DNA of 64,000 nt from contig JAPTOF010000006.1 of NCBI GenBank assembly GCA_028554755.1, positions 2,722,501 to 2,786,500 on the forward strand. Direction: 5' to 3'. The notes under the pieces were generated by a model. It had not been told where the DNA came from and did no database searches. It was given only the letters and a program-made list of their open reading frames with translations. Source of the DNA: Cordia subcordata. Its lineage: Eukaryota; Streptophyta; Magnoliopsida; Boraginales; Cordiaceae. Shown one piece after another: positions 51,583 through 63,155 of the stretch. The position numbers and the translations under genes are program-made. Each line of letters opens with the position of its first letter. The stretch's first letter is position 1.

Positions 51583-53247
51583 ATGGTTTCTACTGAGAGT
51601 TGTGGAATAAATGGAGATATTGAGGAGTGTAATAGTAATAAACTCAAGAGTCAAATTCCTCTGCATGTTTCGACGTCTCAAAGGGGACTTATAACCGATG
51701 AGAATCGACAAAATCAGTCCTGCGATAGAGCTGGTGCTTTTACCGAAAAGCTAAGATTTTTTAAGTTTGGTGGTACTTTGGAATCACCATCTGTGAAGTT
51801 TCAGCGCATTGCTGAGGAGAGGGATGAGGTTTCTCGCACTGTACCCTCGTCCAGCAGTCTTCGCCAACGTGTTAGTAAGTTGTTTTCTAGGAAGATTGAC
51901 TGGAATTCAGTTCAGAAGCTATGTAAAGAATGGATAAGGAACCCCTTAAATATGGCGTTGTTTATCTGGATTCTGTTTGTTGCTATTTCTGGTGCAATTC
52001 TTTTCCTTGTTATGACTGGAATGTTGAACCAAGCACTACCTAAGAAGTCACAGCGAGATGCTTGGTTCGAAGTGAATAATCAAATTCTTAATGCTCTGTT
52101 CACTCTTATGTGTTTGTACCAACATCCAAAACGATTTTATCACCTTGTACTTCTGCTAAGGTGGAGGCCAGATGATATTACCAAGCTCAGAAAGGTTTAC
52201 TGCAAGAATGGCACTTATAAGCCTCATGAGTGGGCGCACATGATGGTGGTTGTAATTTTACTGCACATCAACTGCTTTGCCCAATATGGTCTATGTGCTC
52301 TTAACTTGGGGTACAGAAGATCGGAACGACCTGCTATTGGGGTTGGAATATGTGTCTCCCTAGCAATTGCTGCACCTGCAATTGCTGGTCTGTACTGTAC
52401 ACTGAGCCCTCTTGGGAGAGATTACGATCCTGGATTGGGTGAAGAAGCACCAGCTGAAAGCAGTGACCAGAGCCAATTAAGGAGAAAATCATTTGAGAAG
52501 AGATTCTCATTTGCATTAAGAGATGACGGGAGAAAAGTTGAAACAAGCCCACAATGGAGTGGAGGTATTTTCGATTTCTGGGATGATATTTCTGTAGCAT
52601 ATCTCTCCCTCTTTTGTGCTTTTTGTGTTTTTGGATGGAACATGGAGAGACTTGGTTTTGGAAATATGTATGTTCACATTGCGACTTTTCTTCTGTTCTG
52701 TTTGGCTCCTTTCTTCGTATTCAATTTGGCCGCTGTTAATATTGACAATGAATCAGTTAGGGAGGCATTAGGGATTACTGGGCTTTTCCTTTGTTTGTTT
52801 GGCTTACTTTATGGTGGCTTTTGGAGAATTCAGATGAGGAAGAGATTCAACTTGCCACAATATACGTTTTGTTGCAATAAGGCGTCTGTTACTGATTGTG
52901 CACTGTGGCTTTGCTGCTGCTGGTGCTCTCTTGCTCAGGAAGTAAGGACCGGAAATGCCTACGATGTTGTGGAAGATAAACTTTACAAGAAAGAGGAAAG
53001 TGACCAAATGCCAATCCCACCTTTGCCACGTGAAGAGGGAGAATTTCAGTTTAGGTCCAGCCCGAATTCTCCTCTCAGGAACATCTCCTCTCCATCGGCC
53101 AGCTCCCCTAGTCCTAGCAGATTTATGAATGCACGCTATAGTCCAAGCAGACAACTTTCTTCAGTGGAAGAAGAATCTCATGTACATGGTAAGGATAAAA
53201 TTATGGCACCACCTGCTCATTTTATAATAAGAAGAGAAGAGAAATAG
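51583..53247 (+). CDS. PLAC8-family multi-pass membrane protein
   Basis: Uninterrupted 554-residue frame. The N-terminal 100 residues are polar. Hydrophobic segments lie at about 123-148, 218-242, 252-271, 336-352, 364-385 and 396-414. The Cys-rich PLAC8 core comes next: YTFCCNKASVTDCALWLCCC then CSLAQEVRTGNAYDVVEDKL (about residues 427-467). The C-terminal tail is rich in Ser and Pro (SSPNSPLRN, SPSASSPSPS), possible phosphorylation sites. Some PLAC8 relatives control organ size or metal transport, but this long subgroup has no established function that I can apply. Single-exon coding with a possible intron in the 5' UTR. The length is normal for this subgroup. Confidence 0.92.
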   Translation: MVSTESCGINGDIEECNSNKLKSQIPLHVSTSQRGLITDENRQNQSCDRAGAFTEKLRFFKFGGTLESPSVKFQRIAEERDEVSRTVPSSSSLRQRVSKLFSRKIDWNSVQKLCKEWIRNPLNMALFIWILFVAISGAILFLVMTGMLNQALPKKSQRDAWFEVNNQILNALFTLMCLYQHPKRFYHLVLLLRWRPDDITKLRKVYCKNGTYKPHEWAHMMVVVILLHINCFAQYGLCALNLGYRRSERPAIGVGICVSLAIAAPAIAGLYCTLSPLGRDYDPGLGEEAPAESSDQSQLRRKSFEKRFSFALRDDGRKVETSPQWSGGIFDFWDDISVAYLSLFCAFCVFGWNMERLGFGNMYVHIATFLLFCLAPFFVFNLAAVNIDNESVREALGITGLFLCLFGLLYGGFWRIQMRKRFNLPQYTFCCNKASVTDCALWLCCCWCSLAQEVRTGNAYDVVEDKLYKKEESDQMPIPPLPREEGEFQFRSSPNSPLRNISSPSASSPSPSRFMNARYSPSRQLSSVEEESHVHGKDKIMAPPAHFIIRREEK

Positions 53248-54518
53248 TATGGAACAGTTTCGGGAAGTGTTTTTCTGTAATGATATATTCTAGCTTGTGT
53301 AATTCTGCATTTGAGAGTATGGATATAAACTCAAAGTTATGTGCCTTTTTCACGTGGTTCTCTGAATACTTGTTTCGTCAGCTGTTTATAAGTGTGCATT
53401 CTTTTTGGTTGGAAAATCAATCTAGACGTGTAGTTAACTTTGTAGAATCTTGTCAATCCTGTTTATACAATATCAACATTTCAGATCCCGGACGTTCCTC
53501 TATGTAATGTGGATCTGATCCACTGCATTCCTGACATTTTTGCTTGTAGTTTAGTTTTCTTGCAGGTATTGTTGTTGGCTTCCATTATGTTGCAGAAGTT
53601 AAACTATATAATCTGTATCTGAAATGTTGTCCACATTTGTGTCTCTGTGTAGACATTCCAATTTTATGAGCTTATTATTCTGCCTCATGCATTATTTCTT
53701 ACAGTTGATTTGTAAGACCTGAATGCCTTTGAACATTTCGTCTTATTTTTGGAAGCGGAGACAAATTGCTTAGCAGTCTCCGGTCACATATATCTTCGAT
53801 TCTTGATTGATGTAGAGCATGTGTTAGGCACGTTGCTCACATATATCTTCAGTTTTTGATTGATCTAGAGCATGCGTTAGGCACGTTGCTCACATATATC
53901 TTCGGTTCTTGATTGATCTAGAGCATGTGTTAGGCACGTTGCTATTTTATGAGATTTATGACATTGGGGTGGATTGGATCCAGAGTAGCCGTTAAAGTGA
54001 ATTATTCGTCAATATGCTGCTGACTTGAGCTTCATATAATTCTTGATTACATTTTGAGTCTTCAGTTTTGGATAGTGAGACTAATTATGGATCTTCCTCA
54101 TGTGGGAGATGAGGCAATGAGGTAAGGTGTTGAATTAGGAATTAATTTATTCATAACATTTTGATGTAATAAAAGAAACTTAATTATAATTGTTATAATC
54201 GTGACAAAATAACGTGAATAATTTATAACTCTTAAAATTCGTTTATAACGTATTGACGAGATTACAACTTTTCTTTTTTAATTTTACAATTTAAAATCAT
54301 GTCAAACGATGACAAAAACAATTGAAAGATATATTCTGCATCGTAGGTCCCCATATAATCATTTTTTTTTTCATTTATCCAACGTACATCTTTTTTCATT
54401 TATCAAAAAAAAAAAAAGAATTACAGAAAACACATAAAGCATTCAACGAAGGATAGAGGAGACAAAAAAAAATATACCAACAAGCATTGCGTTTCCTTTC
54501 TTAAATTGTGTTTTTGTC
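53248..54518. other. Spacer between the PLAC8 and Sel1-like genes
   Basis: PLAC8 3' UTR, then a 53-bp minisatellite and AT-rich sequence. No gene recognised. Confidence 0.55.
53785..53943. repeat. Minisatellite, exactly three 53-bp units
   Basis: Units begin CACATATATCTTC at 53785, 53838 and 53891 and end TTAGGCACGTTGCT. Only a few substitutions separate them. Confidence 0.95.
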
Positions 54519-55697
54519 ATGGGAAAATCACTTCCATCGCCAAAACACTTCGCGAGAATCATTGCCTCTGATAGGCCCAATAATCAAATCAAGCCCATAT
54601 CCAAGGCCCGGCCAGTTTCTTCTAGTGAAGCCCGGCCCGCAAAGCCAAGCGGCAGTAGTCTGCGGCTGAGACTGAAGACCAAAACAATGGAAGTGGGGAT
54701 CTCAAACTCGGCGGCGGCGGCGGCGGCGGCGGAGGAGCAGCGGCAGAGAACGCCACTGGCGGAGGTGGTGGCCGACTGCGTGAAGCGGTGGTTCCAGGAC
54801 ACTCTCAAGGAGGCCAAGGCTGGTGATGCCGCCATGCAGGTCCTTGTGGGCCAGATGTATTCCAGCGGCTATGGCGTCCCTAAAGATACCCAGAAGGTGC
54901 TCTTCAGTCTTCCGTTTTTGTTTTTAATTGTTTTGCGTTTTTATTATCTTTTATTTGTTTATATTTTCTTTGGCATTATATATTAGGTGGAGGCTCGATT
55001 TGGTTTTGTTTGCTTCAGATTAGGTTGTTCGTAATTATACTAGGAAAAAATTACCCATTTTCTTAACGATTTCACGTGTGGGTAGTAAGAGCTTTCTCTC
55101 TTCATACAGTTGGATTATATTAAGAATTTATATTGGTTTGGAACTAGGGACAAGAAGAAAATAATGAACATTTGAAAAAAGGTAATTTATTATTATTTTT
55201 TTTTTGCTGATTAGGTGATTCATTTTAATTTTTTGACTGATTGTTTTTAGTTTTCTTTTCTTAATGATAATAAGGTTCTTTTTCTTCATTCCAGTTGATT
55301 TTGCGAAGATATCGTGAATTTTGAACTCCATTGTAGTAGTGGAAGTGTGTGACCTTTTCATTTGTTCCCCTGCTTATTTGGTTAATTGATGTGGTTTGAG
55401 GTGCTTGTAGCTATACTTTCCTGTTTTATTTGGTGGCTGTAGATTCTGGATTCACTTATGTTGTTGCTGGGTTTAGGGAAGAGCTTGGATTAATAAGGCT
55501 TCGAAGAGTCGGTCGTTAGCATTTAAAGTTGGCGATAAGCATCCAGGTAAAATTTTCTCTCTCTCCTTTGGAATGGTAAAAATGGTTCTCACTGCTTTTA
55601 ATGGAGGAGATTTCCATGGGTTAATTTTTTGTTCTTGCTATCAGGCTATAATGCCAGTGACTCAGATTCTGATGATATGAAGGTTGGTGACAAATAG
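54519..55697 (+). CDS. Small Sel1-like (HCP-like) protein
   Basis: Exons 54519-54896, 55477-55546 and 55645-55697 encode 166 residues. The conserved part starts near residue 80: PLAEVVADCVKRWFQDTLKE, then AGDAAMQVLVGQMYSSGYGV, a single Sel1/TPR-like repeat, then WINKASKSRSLAFKVGDKHP and an acidic NASDSDSDD tail. The N-terminus MGKSLPSPKHFARII matches the start of plant homologues as I remember them, so I chose the ATG at 54519; an in-frame ATG at 54687 follows AAAACA and is the alternative. A GGC-type codon repeat encodes a run of seven alanines just after that second ATG. Function unknown; Sel1 repeats usually bind proteins. Confidence 0.85.
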
Positions 55698-57393
55698 GAT
55701 CAGATGTGTATCATTACGGCATTGCCTCAATGTCTACGTGAGTTTGCATCTTCAGGACTTTTATCTCTTGATAGAAGCCACCATCTACATTTGGCATTAC
55801 CTCAATCTTGAAGTGTTGATTCGTTCACGTTATTGTTAAGGTTCTGCCCCTTAATGCTTCTCAACTTGGTTTCTTGACTGCTCTATATCTGGATCCCCGA
55901 TTTCTGTCTCATTAGTTTTGAAGGAAGTTGAATAAAAATGTAAAGCAACTATACGAGCGAACTCTTTTGTCTTAAGAATTTCTACTGTTAAACATATTGA
56001 ATCTTGAAAAGAAAACCAGCTAGCTGCATTGCCCCTTAAACTTGCCACTGATTTTTCATTGTTAAACATGCTCATGGAAGCCTTATTTCTAGGTTGCTAT
56101 TTGCAAATAGAAAATGAATGACAAAAACAAAATAGATTTCTATCTCTAAACGTCTAAGCTTGTGCTACCTACAGTCATGAGCGCTCCCACTACTTCCACC
56201 GTGATGTTTATCTGTTAAATTAGTCTCTGTGTCCGGTTGATTGATGTCTAGTTCATTATTTTACTTGATATAGAATTAACATCAATAGTAGATAGTCACA
56301 TAATAGCTTCCTCTTTTTTCTTCAAGCACACATGTAAACAGAGGGAATGTAGTGAGGTGATCTGTATGGAATAACTGTGACAGGCTTGAGCATATGGAGT
56401 CCTGTGTATTCCTAGCAATATCTTGAAGAAGATGAATAAATTCGAAAGTTGAGCATGATGAGATGACAAGTATATGCAGCAGACCCTCTACGCGGACGCT
56501 CCAATTCTAAGGGTGCTTTTCAGTTGCAGTACTACTTTGTCTTGTTATCTATTTGATCTGTTTCTGTGCTTCTGATTTTTTGGCTTACAGAGTTGAGCAT
56601 TTGTGGCATGTCACATTTGCTCGGGGACAGATTTGTTTCTAGTTGGTGTCTTGCAAATTAACTAGCATGAATTTCATTAAATCAAACTATATCAAACTTT
56701 TATTTCCCGAGCCAAGTTAGTTATATGAATTTAACAATGCTACTCAATAGTTTTTATGACATATAATGTGGACTTGTGGTCAAGAATTTGTCATGACCAA
56801 CAACTATTAAGGCTCTGACATCTCCTGCATCGGGGGTCCAGCTTAGGAAATCTCGTGACTTTTTTTTTTGTCCTGTGTTTTCTTTTTGGGGGGTATAAAT
56901 TAGGCAAATTCGTTTAACAGTCATCCTCAATCAAGATGTCTCACTTCGTTAATTCTTTTAATTCATAAGCTCAAGAAAAAGCAATTGCCTCGCAAAGGGT
57001 TATAATGATCAGGCACCAACCCATTGCAATCAAAGGCTTCAAATTCAAATTTATGAATCTTTTATCATAAGAATAATAAGAACAAAGAATAATATAATAT
57101 ACGTGGTAGGGCTTAATTATTTTAGTTTTGTGTCCCGCCCTATCCAATGAAACACCAAAAAATGGCTATCCAGGAGCCATGTCAGCACCTCGCTATCCAG
57201 ATGATGAAGCAACGAGTGGTTCTCCAGCTCCATGCTTCAGGAGGTCTACAATTCATGTCTCATTACTCAGAAAAATATCCCATCTCTTTTCCCGCTTCTT
57301 CTATTGTCATTCAAGCTCATATTGCATTGTCTCCTTGGAATCTCTCTCAGGAAAATCAGTGTTTAGACAACCCAAAGGGGGTGTTCAGAAGCC
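55698..57393. other. Spacer and promoter of CURT1B
   Basis: 3' UTR of the Sel1-like gene, then 1.2 kb without a recognised gene. CTATCC (GGATAG on the other strand) occurs three times at 57138-57200 and a CCAAT box lies near 57143. The open frame from 57147 runs into CURT1B exon 1 out of frame. Confidence 0.5.
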
Positions 57394-58657
57394 ATGGCCG
57401 TAGCCACCTCAACACCGCTTTCGCTTTCCTCTTCGTCCGCTGTAATCGACAGCAAGGCTTGTCGCCAGTCTGCTGCTGCTTCATCACAATGCGTGACTTT
57501 TCCCACCCTCCCTCCTCGGCCCGTCCAGTCTCAAAGCCGTGCTGCAAGAACCACCATCTGTTGTTAGTATCCTTGTTGAGAGAATTGAAATTCTCATACT
57601 GATCCCATATATGTGAGTCCGGATCATAATGATGTTTATTTTTATGCGGTTAGATCGAAAGGCTGCGCGCAATATTGTTGCCATGGCAACTGGAGAAGCA
57701 CAGGCAACTGAAGTGGTTGAAGCACCAACAGCAGTAGTTGAAGCACCAACAGCAGTAGCTGAAGAGCCAACAACTGAAGTACCTGAGATTGTTAAAACGA
57801 TTCAAGAAAAGGTAAGTTTCTTTTCTTTTCCTTCTTTCTTTTTTTTTTTCTTTGAATTTTTCCCTAACTAATCTTCTTCAGCTTTCTTGTTGGTTGATTG
57901 ATGACAAGTGTGTTGTTGTTTTGTTCATCAGTGGGATAAAGTTGAAGACAAATATGCAGTGATTGCTCTGGTAGCAGCTGGAGTTGTGGGGCTATGGGGA
58001 TCCACTGGATTGATCTATGTAAGGACATTCACATATCACAGTAGACAAATAATTGTTTAATAATCCACTACTTCTAACCAATCATCACTTGGGTGATCAT
58101 GAATGAATGAAATACATCTTGTGTTTTATATGCTTTTCAAATTTAAGATTTTCAGATGAGCATATAACAAACACAGAACACGATATTAGTTTCTAAAACA
58201 TCACACCATGACCATGTGGCTTGTTGCAGGCAATTGACAGGCTTCCCTTGATTCCTGCTGTTCTTGAGCTTGTGGGAATTGGCTACACCGCTGTAAGTTT
58301 TGCTCTCTCCAGTTTTGTTTTTTCCAAATACTCAAGCAACAAAATCAAGTCATTTTTAATTAAAGATCTTATGCATAGCAAGAATTTCGTGCACTGTTAA
58401 GAACAAGATTTCCCATGTTTTTGAGACACATATCGCTCGACTCATAAGTGCATAATTCGGCTTTCAATGCAGTGGTTTGCATACAAGAACCTTGTTTTCA
58501 AACCAGACAGGTAATTAAGACTCCTCTGCACGTAGTTTAGCAAGTCAAATTTAATTTGTTCAAATTTCTTCTTATCACAAGTGCTCTTTTGATTCTCAGG
58601 GAAGCTTTGACAGAAAAGATCGGAGACACATACAAGAAAATAACTGGATCCACCTAG
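57394..58657 (+). CDS. CURT1B: CURVATURE THYLAKOID 1B (TMP14-type), chloroplastic
   Basis: Thylakoid protein that oligomerises at grana margins and bends the membrane. Six exons: 57394-57562, 57654-57811, 57932-58018, 58230-58292, 58473-58510 and 58600-58657, giving 190 residues. A Ser/Thr/Ala-rich transit peptide precedes about residue 65. An acidic region then carries VVEAPTA twice, VAEEPT and VPEIVKTIQEKWDKVEDKYA. Two membrane segments follow, YAVIALVAAGVVGLWGSTGL and LIPAVLELVGIGYTAWFAY, then an amphipathic C-terminal helix FKPDREALTEKIGDTYKKI. The exon 1 donor is GTTAGT at 57563; an alternative at 57560 would drop one residue but aligns less well with Arabidopsis CURT1B as I recall it. 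Intron 3 contains a 54-bp foldback element. Confidence 0.93.
58121..58174 (-). mobile_element. 55-bp intronic foldback element, copy D
   Basis: In CURT1B intron 3 (58019-58229), opposite to the gene. The plus strand reads GTGTTTTATATGCTTTTCAA ... TTTTCAGATGAGCATATAAC and ends AAACAC, so both ends are GTGTTT / AAACAC. Confidence 0.85.
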
Positions 58658-59356
58658 AAGCACATCCAAGTGGTGACATGCTGCGGACATTAACGTCATA
58701 TATATTTGACGAATCGAATCATATTATATAATTATGCAGCATTACACGTGAGCTGTAAAAGTAGTCATCCTTTTGTTATTGGTATAATCCTCTAACCATA
58801 ATAATGAACCCATCAAATCAATTCTGTTCAAATGCGTTCTCTCAACGTGTGCTGTTCTTCTTCGTTACCTCTATGCACACATGTCTCCAGGTGCTTTCTT
58901 TACGAATTTGAATCTTCTCGTGATGTCATGATTGAGATTTCGTTTCTTCCCAACCCCATTAATTTCATTCCTAACATAATCCAATCCGAACCTGAAGGAC
59001 ACCTCACAGAGATCACTGTATCTCGTTTTCTTCCCCTATCTACCTGGGAAGTGTAAAGAAAAAGTACTCCAAACAAGAGTTTTGTTCGAAATTCGAACCT
59101 GTGTTCTTTCGACATTTTTATTATTCCATTTTCGTAGAAGCAAGTTACAGGGCCGCAAATATAACAAACGGAATAGAAAGTTCCAGAGACAGACTCAAAG
59201 TTAGACAGTAGTTACTGTACAAGTACAACCGAGAGTACATAGTCACACCAAGGTAGTACGAGATATATCAGAACTAAACTAAACAGACCAATACTCTGAC
59301 TCGGATACCCCTCCTCAAACTCACTGAGTCAGACACGCCTCGAGTCTTAACTCACT
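58658..59356. other. Convergent 3' region between CURT1B and ERD15
   Basis: 3' UTRs of both genes. Short frames here have no domain. Nothing else seen. Confidence 0.55.
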
Positions 59357-59913
59357 CTACCTCGGCTGCTGAATCTGCCGAGGCCCCACTTTCATCTTCA
59401 CGATCTTCGGCGCCTTCTCTGCATACCTCGGCACCTCCGCACCAACACGACTCTTCTGCCATTCCAACGCCCCCAAAGAAACCAAATCCTTATTCCTCTT
59501 CTTCTCTTCCGCTACACATCGAAAGAAAATATCTTTTAGGAAAAAAAAACACACACACACACACGCATACACGCATACATACTCCGGGTCAACTCGGTAG
59601 CACTTTTCTTAACAGACAACATAGTTTTAGTCATTAATAAATTGAGAACATTGCTTTTAGATGTACCCTTATAGGAGTCGAGTGAGATGGTGTCGTCGCC
59701 GAGGAAGAAGTCGAAGTCCGGGAGGGCAGAGTCGTAAATATCAGCAAAGGGAGGGTCATTTTGGGGATCGGAGAAGCACTCTTGAAGCCAGTAGTCGCGG
59801 AAAGAAGGAGAGGATTGGACGAGGTCCCACCACTGGTCGGAAAAGTCCTCCACCGCCCGATAAGCGAACGGCACGAACATCGGAGCGTTTGGGTTCAGCG
59901 TTGATGTCGCCAT
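59357..59913 (-). CDS. ERD15: ERD15 (early responsive to dehydration 15), PAM2 protein
   Basis: Small hydrophilic, acidic protein that binds the MLLE domain of poly(A)-binding protein and modulates ABA and stress responses (family knowledge). Exons 59913-59667 and 59511-59357 encode 133 residues. The PAM2 motif [12 protein letters not shown] (residues 4-15) lies at the very N-terminus, followed by [18 protein letters not shown], the PAE1-like block, and an acidic middle. The C-terminus RQIQQPR keeps the QPR motif. The coding intron contains a (CA)n run with CGCATACA units next to the acceptor. A 5' UTR intron lies just upstream. Confidence 0.92.
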
Positions 59914-59925
59914 ATCTACTTTTCT

Positions 59926-60017
59926 CTGCAACAAATTTAGCCATGTCGAATACAAATATATTAATGAATAAACATTTGTGAGTGTAGAAATAGAGGATGA
60001 GGATTGCGATAACATAC
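59926..60017 (-). other. 5' UTR intron of ERD15
   Basis: On the minus strand the donor is CAG|GTATGT at 60017 and the acceptor TTGCAG ends at 59926, twelve bases before the start codon. Confidence 0.7.
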
Positions 60018-60096
60018 CTGTAGCAGCTTAGGATATGAAAATGTAATCCGAGATTTTGAGATGATAATGCCGAGGTACTGTTAGTGGTGGTCTCTG

Positions 60097-60127
60097 TATA
60101 TATCGGCGGATAAGTGAGTGACGTGTC
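60097..60127 (-). promoter_or_regulatory. ERD15 promoter: TATA box and ACGT element
   Basis: TATATAT at 60097-60103. On the minus strand GACACGTCA (60119-60127) is an ACGT-core site of the kind bound by bZIP/ABF factors, about 15 bp upstream of the TATA. This fits a dehydration- or ABA-responsive gene; response here is inferred. Confidence 0.55.
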
Positions 60128-60786
60128 TATACATAGATGCGGAATCTTTCCATTATCCAAAGATTAAAATATCCCAGTAATTTGTGTGATTTAATATGTT
60201 TATTAAATAATTAAAATTTTGAATAACTTGTGTTTAGTAAAAATCTAAGTCATGGAATTAAAATAAAGAAAGAAATTTTCACATTCAAAGGTCTTTTAGT
60301 ATTTACAAACAAATTATTAACCGTCTTACTCTTACAGTACTGAGAAGTGCATTTGTTAGGTGATACAGGGATGATTTCATGCCTAATTAATTTAAAAATA
60401 TCCTAACTTAAAGTAAAAGAAAATTTTGTGACATTTTACAAACTTAATTTCTTATTATTTTTTAAAAAGTAAGAAATTGGATAAGAAATAAATAAAGTGT
60501 GAACGTTATCAAATATCAAATGCAAGTTTCTTAATCAATTAATGGCCTTCCATGTGTCACCAAAGATCAACGGTCCAAGTTTCTTGGTGTGACAATTGAG
60601 ATGATCGAAAGCTGATTAAAAAGCTCATCCCACACACACCAATTTGCTTTTAGCAATCAAACGTTATCAAATGCAAGTTCGGACCTATTTAATGAGCGTG
60701 CGTTAAGTTGAGTTAATGAGCTAATACGAATGGCTTATTATAAGCTTCAATCTTTAGTATGTTTTATAGGCAGTGACAGTAATAAT

Positions 60787-61068
60787 TACTCCTCCCGTTT
60801 CGTTTTATAGTAGTTTAAGATTTTTACAATCAAACTAATAAAACTAACTAATATCTCTATTTTTGGATAAATATGTAATAACTTAACAAAAAATATCTTC
60901 TTTTTTTTTTGTCTTATTTAATATTAAATTATTTTTTTTTCCTCTCTGTGTTAAAATAAGAATAAATTTGAAATTTTTATTATTTATTTAAACTTCTTAA
61001 AAGTAATAAAAAATTTGAAAAATAAATTTTTTTTTTAAAGCAATTGATATTGTGAGTTGGAGAGAGTA
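60787..61068. mobile_element. Stowaway-like MITE
   Basis: It begins TA|CTCCTCCCGTTTCGTTTTAT, close to the Stowaway (Tc1/mariner) terminus CTCCCTCCGTTTC, and ends TTGGAGAGAG|TA. TA flanks both ends as the expected target duplication. AT-rich core. Confidence 0.65.
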
Positions 61069-61538
61069 ACAAATGAACGTTAAGGTGCTTCAAGGGCTAA
61101 GATTACAAAGGTGCCACGTTTAGGGACCAACACAGTGTTTAAAGGAGACACGGTTTAACGAAAATCGAGATTTGGTCACAAGATGAACGCCACATCCGCA
61201 GCTGCCAAGCGTTGAACTTTTACGTGGATCAAGAATCTAAGCCGCGTGCGCACCATGTTTTTTGCACACTGCGCACATAAGAAAACATTTTTAATTTCAA
61301 GCACAGTGGGAAACATGACGAATCTCATATATTTGTGTCACTAAGCAATACTGACTTGAATAACCTATAATAAATTTTAAATTTGTTTAGCTGAAAGAAA
61401 ATATACAAACACATTAAAAAGCAAAGACTTAATAATTAAGTAGTATGTTTAAAAATTAATTTTAATTAAATGATATGTTTTAATTGATTTTTAATTTCTT
61501 TTGAAGTGAAAAAATATGCAAACATAAATATCTCACTT

Positions 61539-61661
61539 AGAAGGTGTTTGGCTTTACTTATTTTAAATACTTATAAATATTTAAAAATAAGTATATTTTT
61601 ATATTTTTTTTATTATTTAAGTATTTATAAACATTAAATAAACAAAAACCAAAAACCCTCT
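61539..61661. mobile_element. Foldback MITE, AGAGGGTGTTTGG family, copy 2
   Basis: It begins AGAAGGTGTTTGGCTTTACT and ends AACCAAAAACCCTCT. The arms carry TATTTTAAATACTTATAAAT and its near complement, matching the element at 11499-11618. Confidence 0.7.
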
Positions 61662-62903
61662 TAATAAACATCATTGTCTGCCTGTTTTCTTGTGGAACAT
61701 TATCCAGCTGGCTTTAAGATTGTGGAGAAAAGACATCTTAGTTTACGAAAAAAAAAAAAAGAAAGGCTTATTATTTTCTTCCCAATTATCAGATTAGAGG
61801 CGGTTGCAGTGAATTTATCGCACTATTAAATATGGCACGACTATTTGTTCCACGTGGGGCAGACATAGTTTTGTCTTTATCTGAAATGGAGAGATTCGGA
61901 GGTTACACCTCATCGATCTAATGCTTTTACTGACATTATCGTCAGTGTGCCATGGCCCATGGGTTGGAAGTTACTGATGTTTTAATCAAAACAAAATATT
62001 CAACCAGATTCAAGCCCGAAAATAGCTGAACAGAGAACAAGCAAACAAAGCAAGAATTTGGGCCAAAAACATTGAAGGCCCAAGGAGGAGAATAAATGCA
62101 AAACTAACAGCCCGGACTAGGCCCAAACAAAGACAAATAAAGCAACTGGCTAATTGAGGAAGATAAATGTTGTTCTGCTTTTAGTGTCGAAAACTAAAGT
62201 GTTGCATGGAATGACTTCCTTTTGACGCCATTTCTATAGCAAATGCAGATTTTGTCGTAATTTAAATAATAAACTTTTTCTACGTTGTAAGAAGCTCACA
62301 ACATTACAAAAATAATCAAATTGCTGCGGTTGAATGAATAATTAGCTTAAAAAGTAAGTCTAAAGATATTTGTCCAACAGAAATACTTGATCAGACAAAA
62401 GTTCAAACGTATACAATTACTGGCTATTGAAAAACAAAAACAGATTTTACCAAAAAAAGAAAAGAAGAAGGGAAAAAAAAAAAAGAAAAAGAAAAGGCAC
62501 ACATGGAGGGTCCATGATGGAATCCTCAATTTTGGAAAAGATATTAGATGCATATACACGCCTGGTAAATAATTAGGTCTCTGTGATCATTAATTTGTGT
62601 TTTTTTTGGGCTTAGATAACTTGATACGTGACTATGAGATCAAACGAAGTTTAAAAATATTAATAAAGAATGATGGTGATATTATGTATTGGTCAAATTG
62701 ATCAAAATGACCACGGTCAGTCTTCCGAAGAATATGGAGCCAGCCAGACATATTACTCTCCGAGCACAATTGTTGTGGTTGAATATTTACTAAACCATCT
62801 TGAACCAACAGTTTCATTGGACTTGTCCGATTCAATTGATCGTTGACCAGGTTGACGAGTTGTTGTCTTGATGATCTGATCTGCATTTTGATTCATTCCA
62901 GTG

Positions 62904-63096
62904 ATCAAATTGGCACACCGCAAAATTTACCATTTTAAGAATAATTCCAAACTTTCTCGTACCTTTGCTGCATTCATTCTTGCGATCAATCTCGTCCAGA
63001 ATCAAATTGACACATCACAAAATGTGCAAATTTAAGAATAATTCCAAGCTTTCTTTCTGCGTTACTGCATTCCTTCTCGTGGTCAACCTCGTCCAC
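62904..63096. repeat. Diverged tandem duplication, 97-bp period
   Basis: Copies start ATCAAATTG at 62904 and 63001. Both contain TTTAAGAATAATTCCAA, CTGCATTC and CTCGTCCA. They lie just upstream of the CHX-like exon. Confidence 0.8.
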
Positions 63097-63155
63097 ATAT
63101 AATCAAGCATGTTTTGAGATTTTGTGGTTAGCGGACCAGGCGGAGTGTGTGATCC

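Larger units (their letters stand above)
60128..63155. other. Intergenic region with MITEs
   Basis: Upstream region of ERD15 and of the CHX-like gene. Two MITEs and a diverged tandem duplication are listed separately. No other gene recognised. Confidence 0.55.

Noticed and set aside
52334..53154. Long minus-strand frames within the PLAC8 gene
   Set aside because: Shadows of the 554-residue gene on the plus strand.
59080..59105. TTCGAACC sequence as a tRNA T-loop
   Set aside because: No acceptor, D or anticodon stems can be built around it on either strand.
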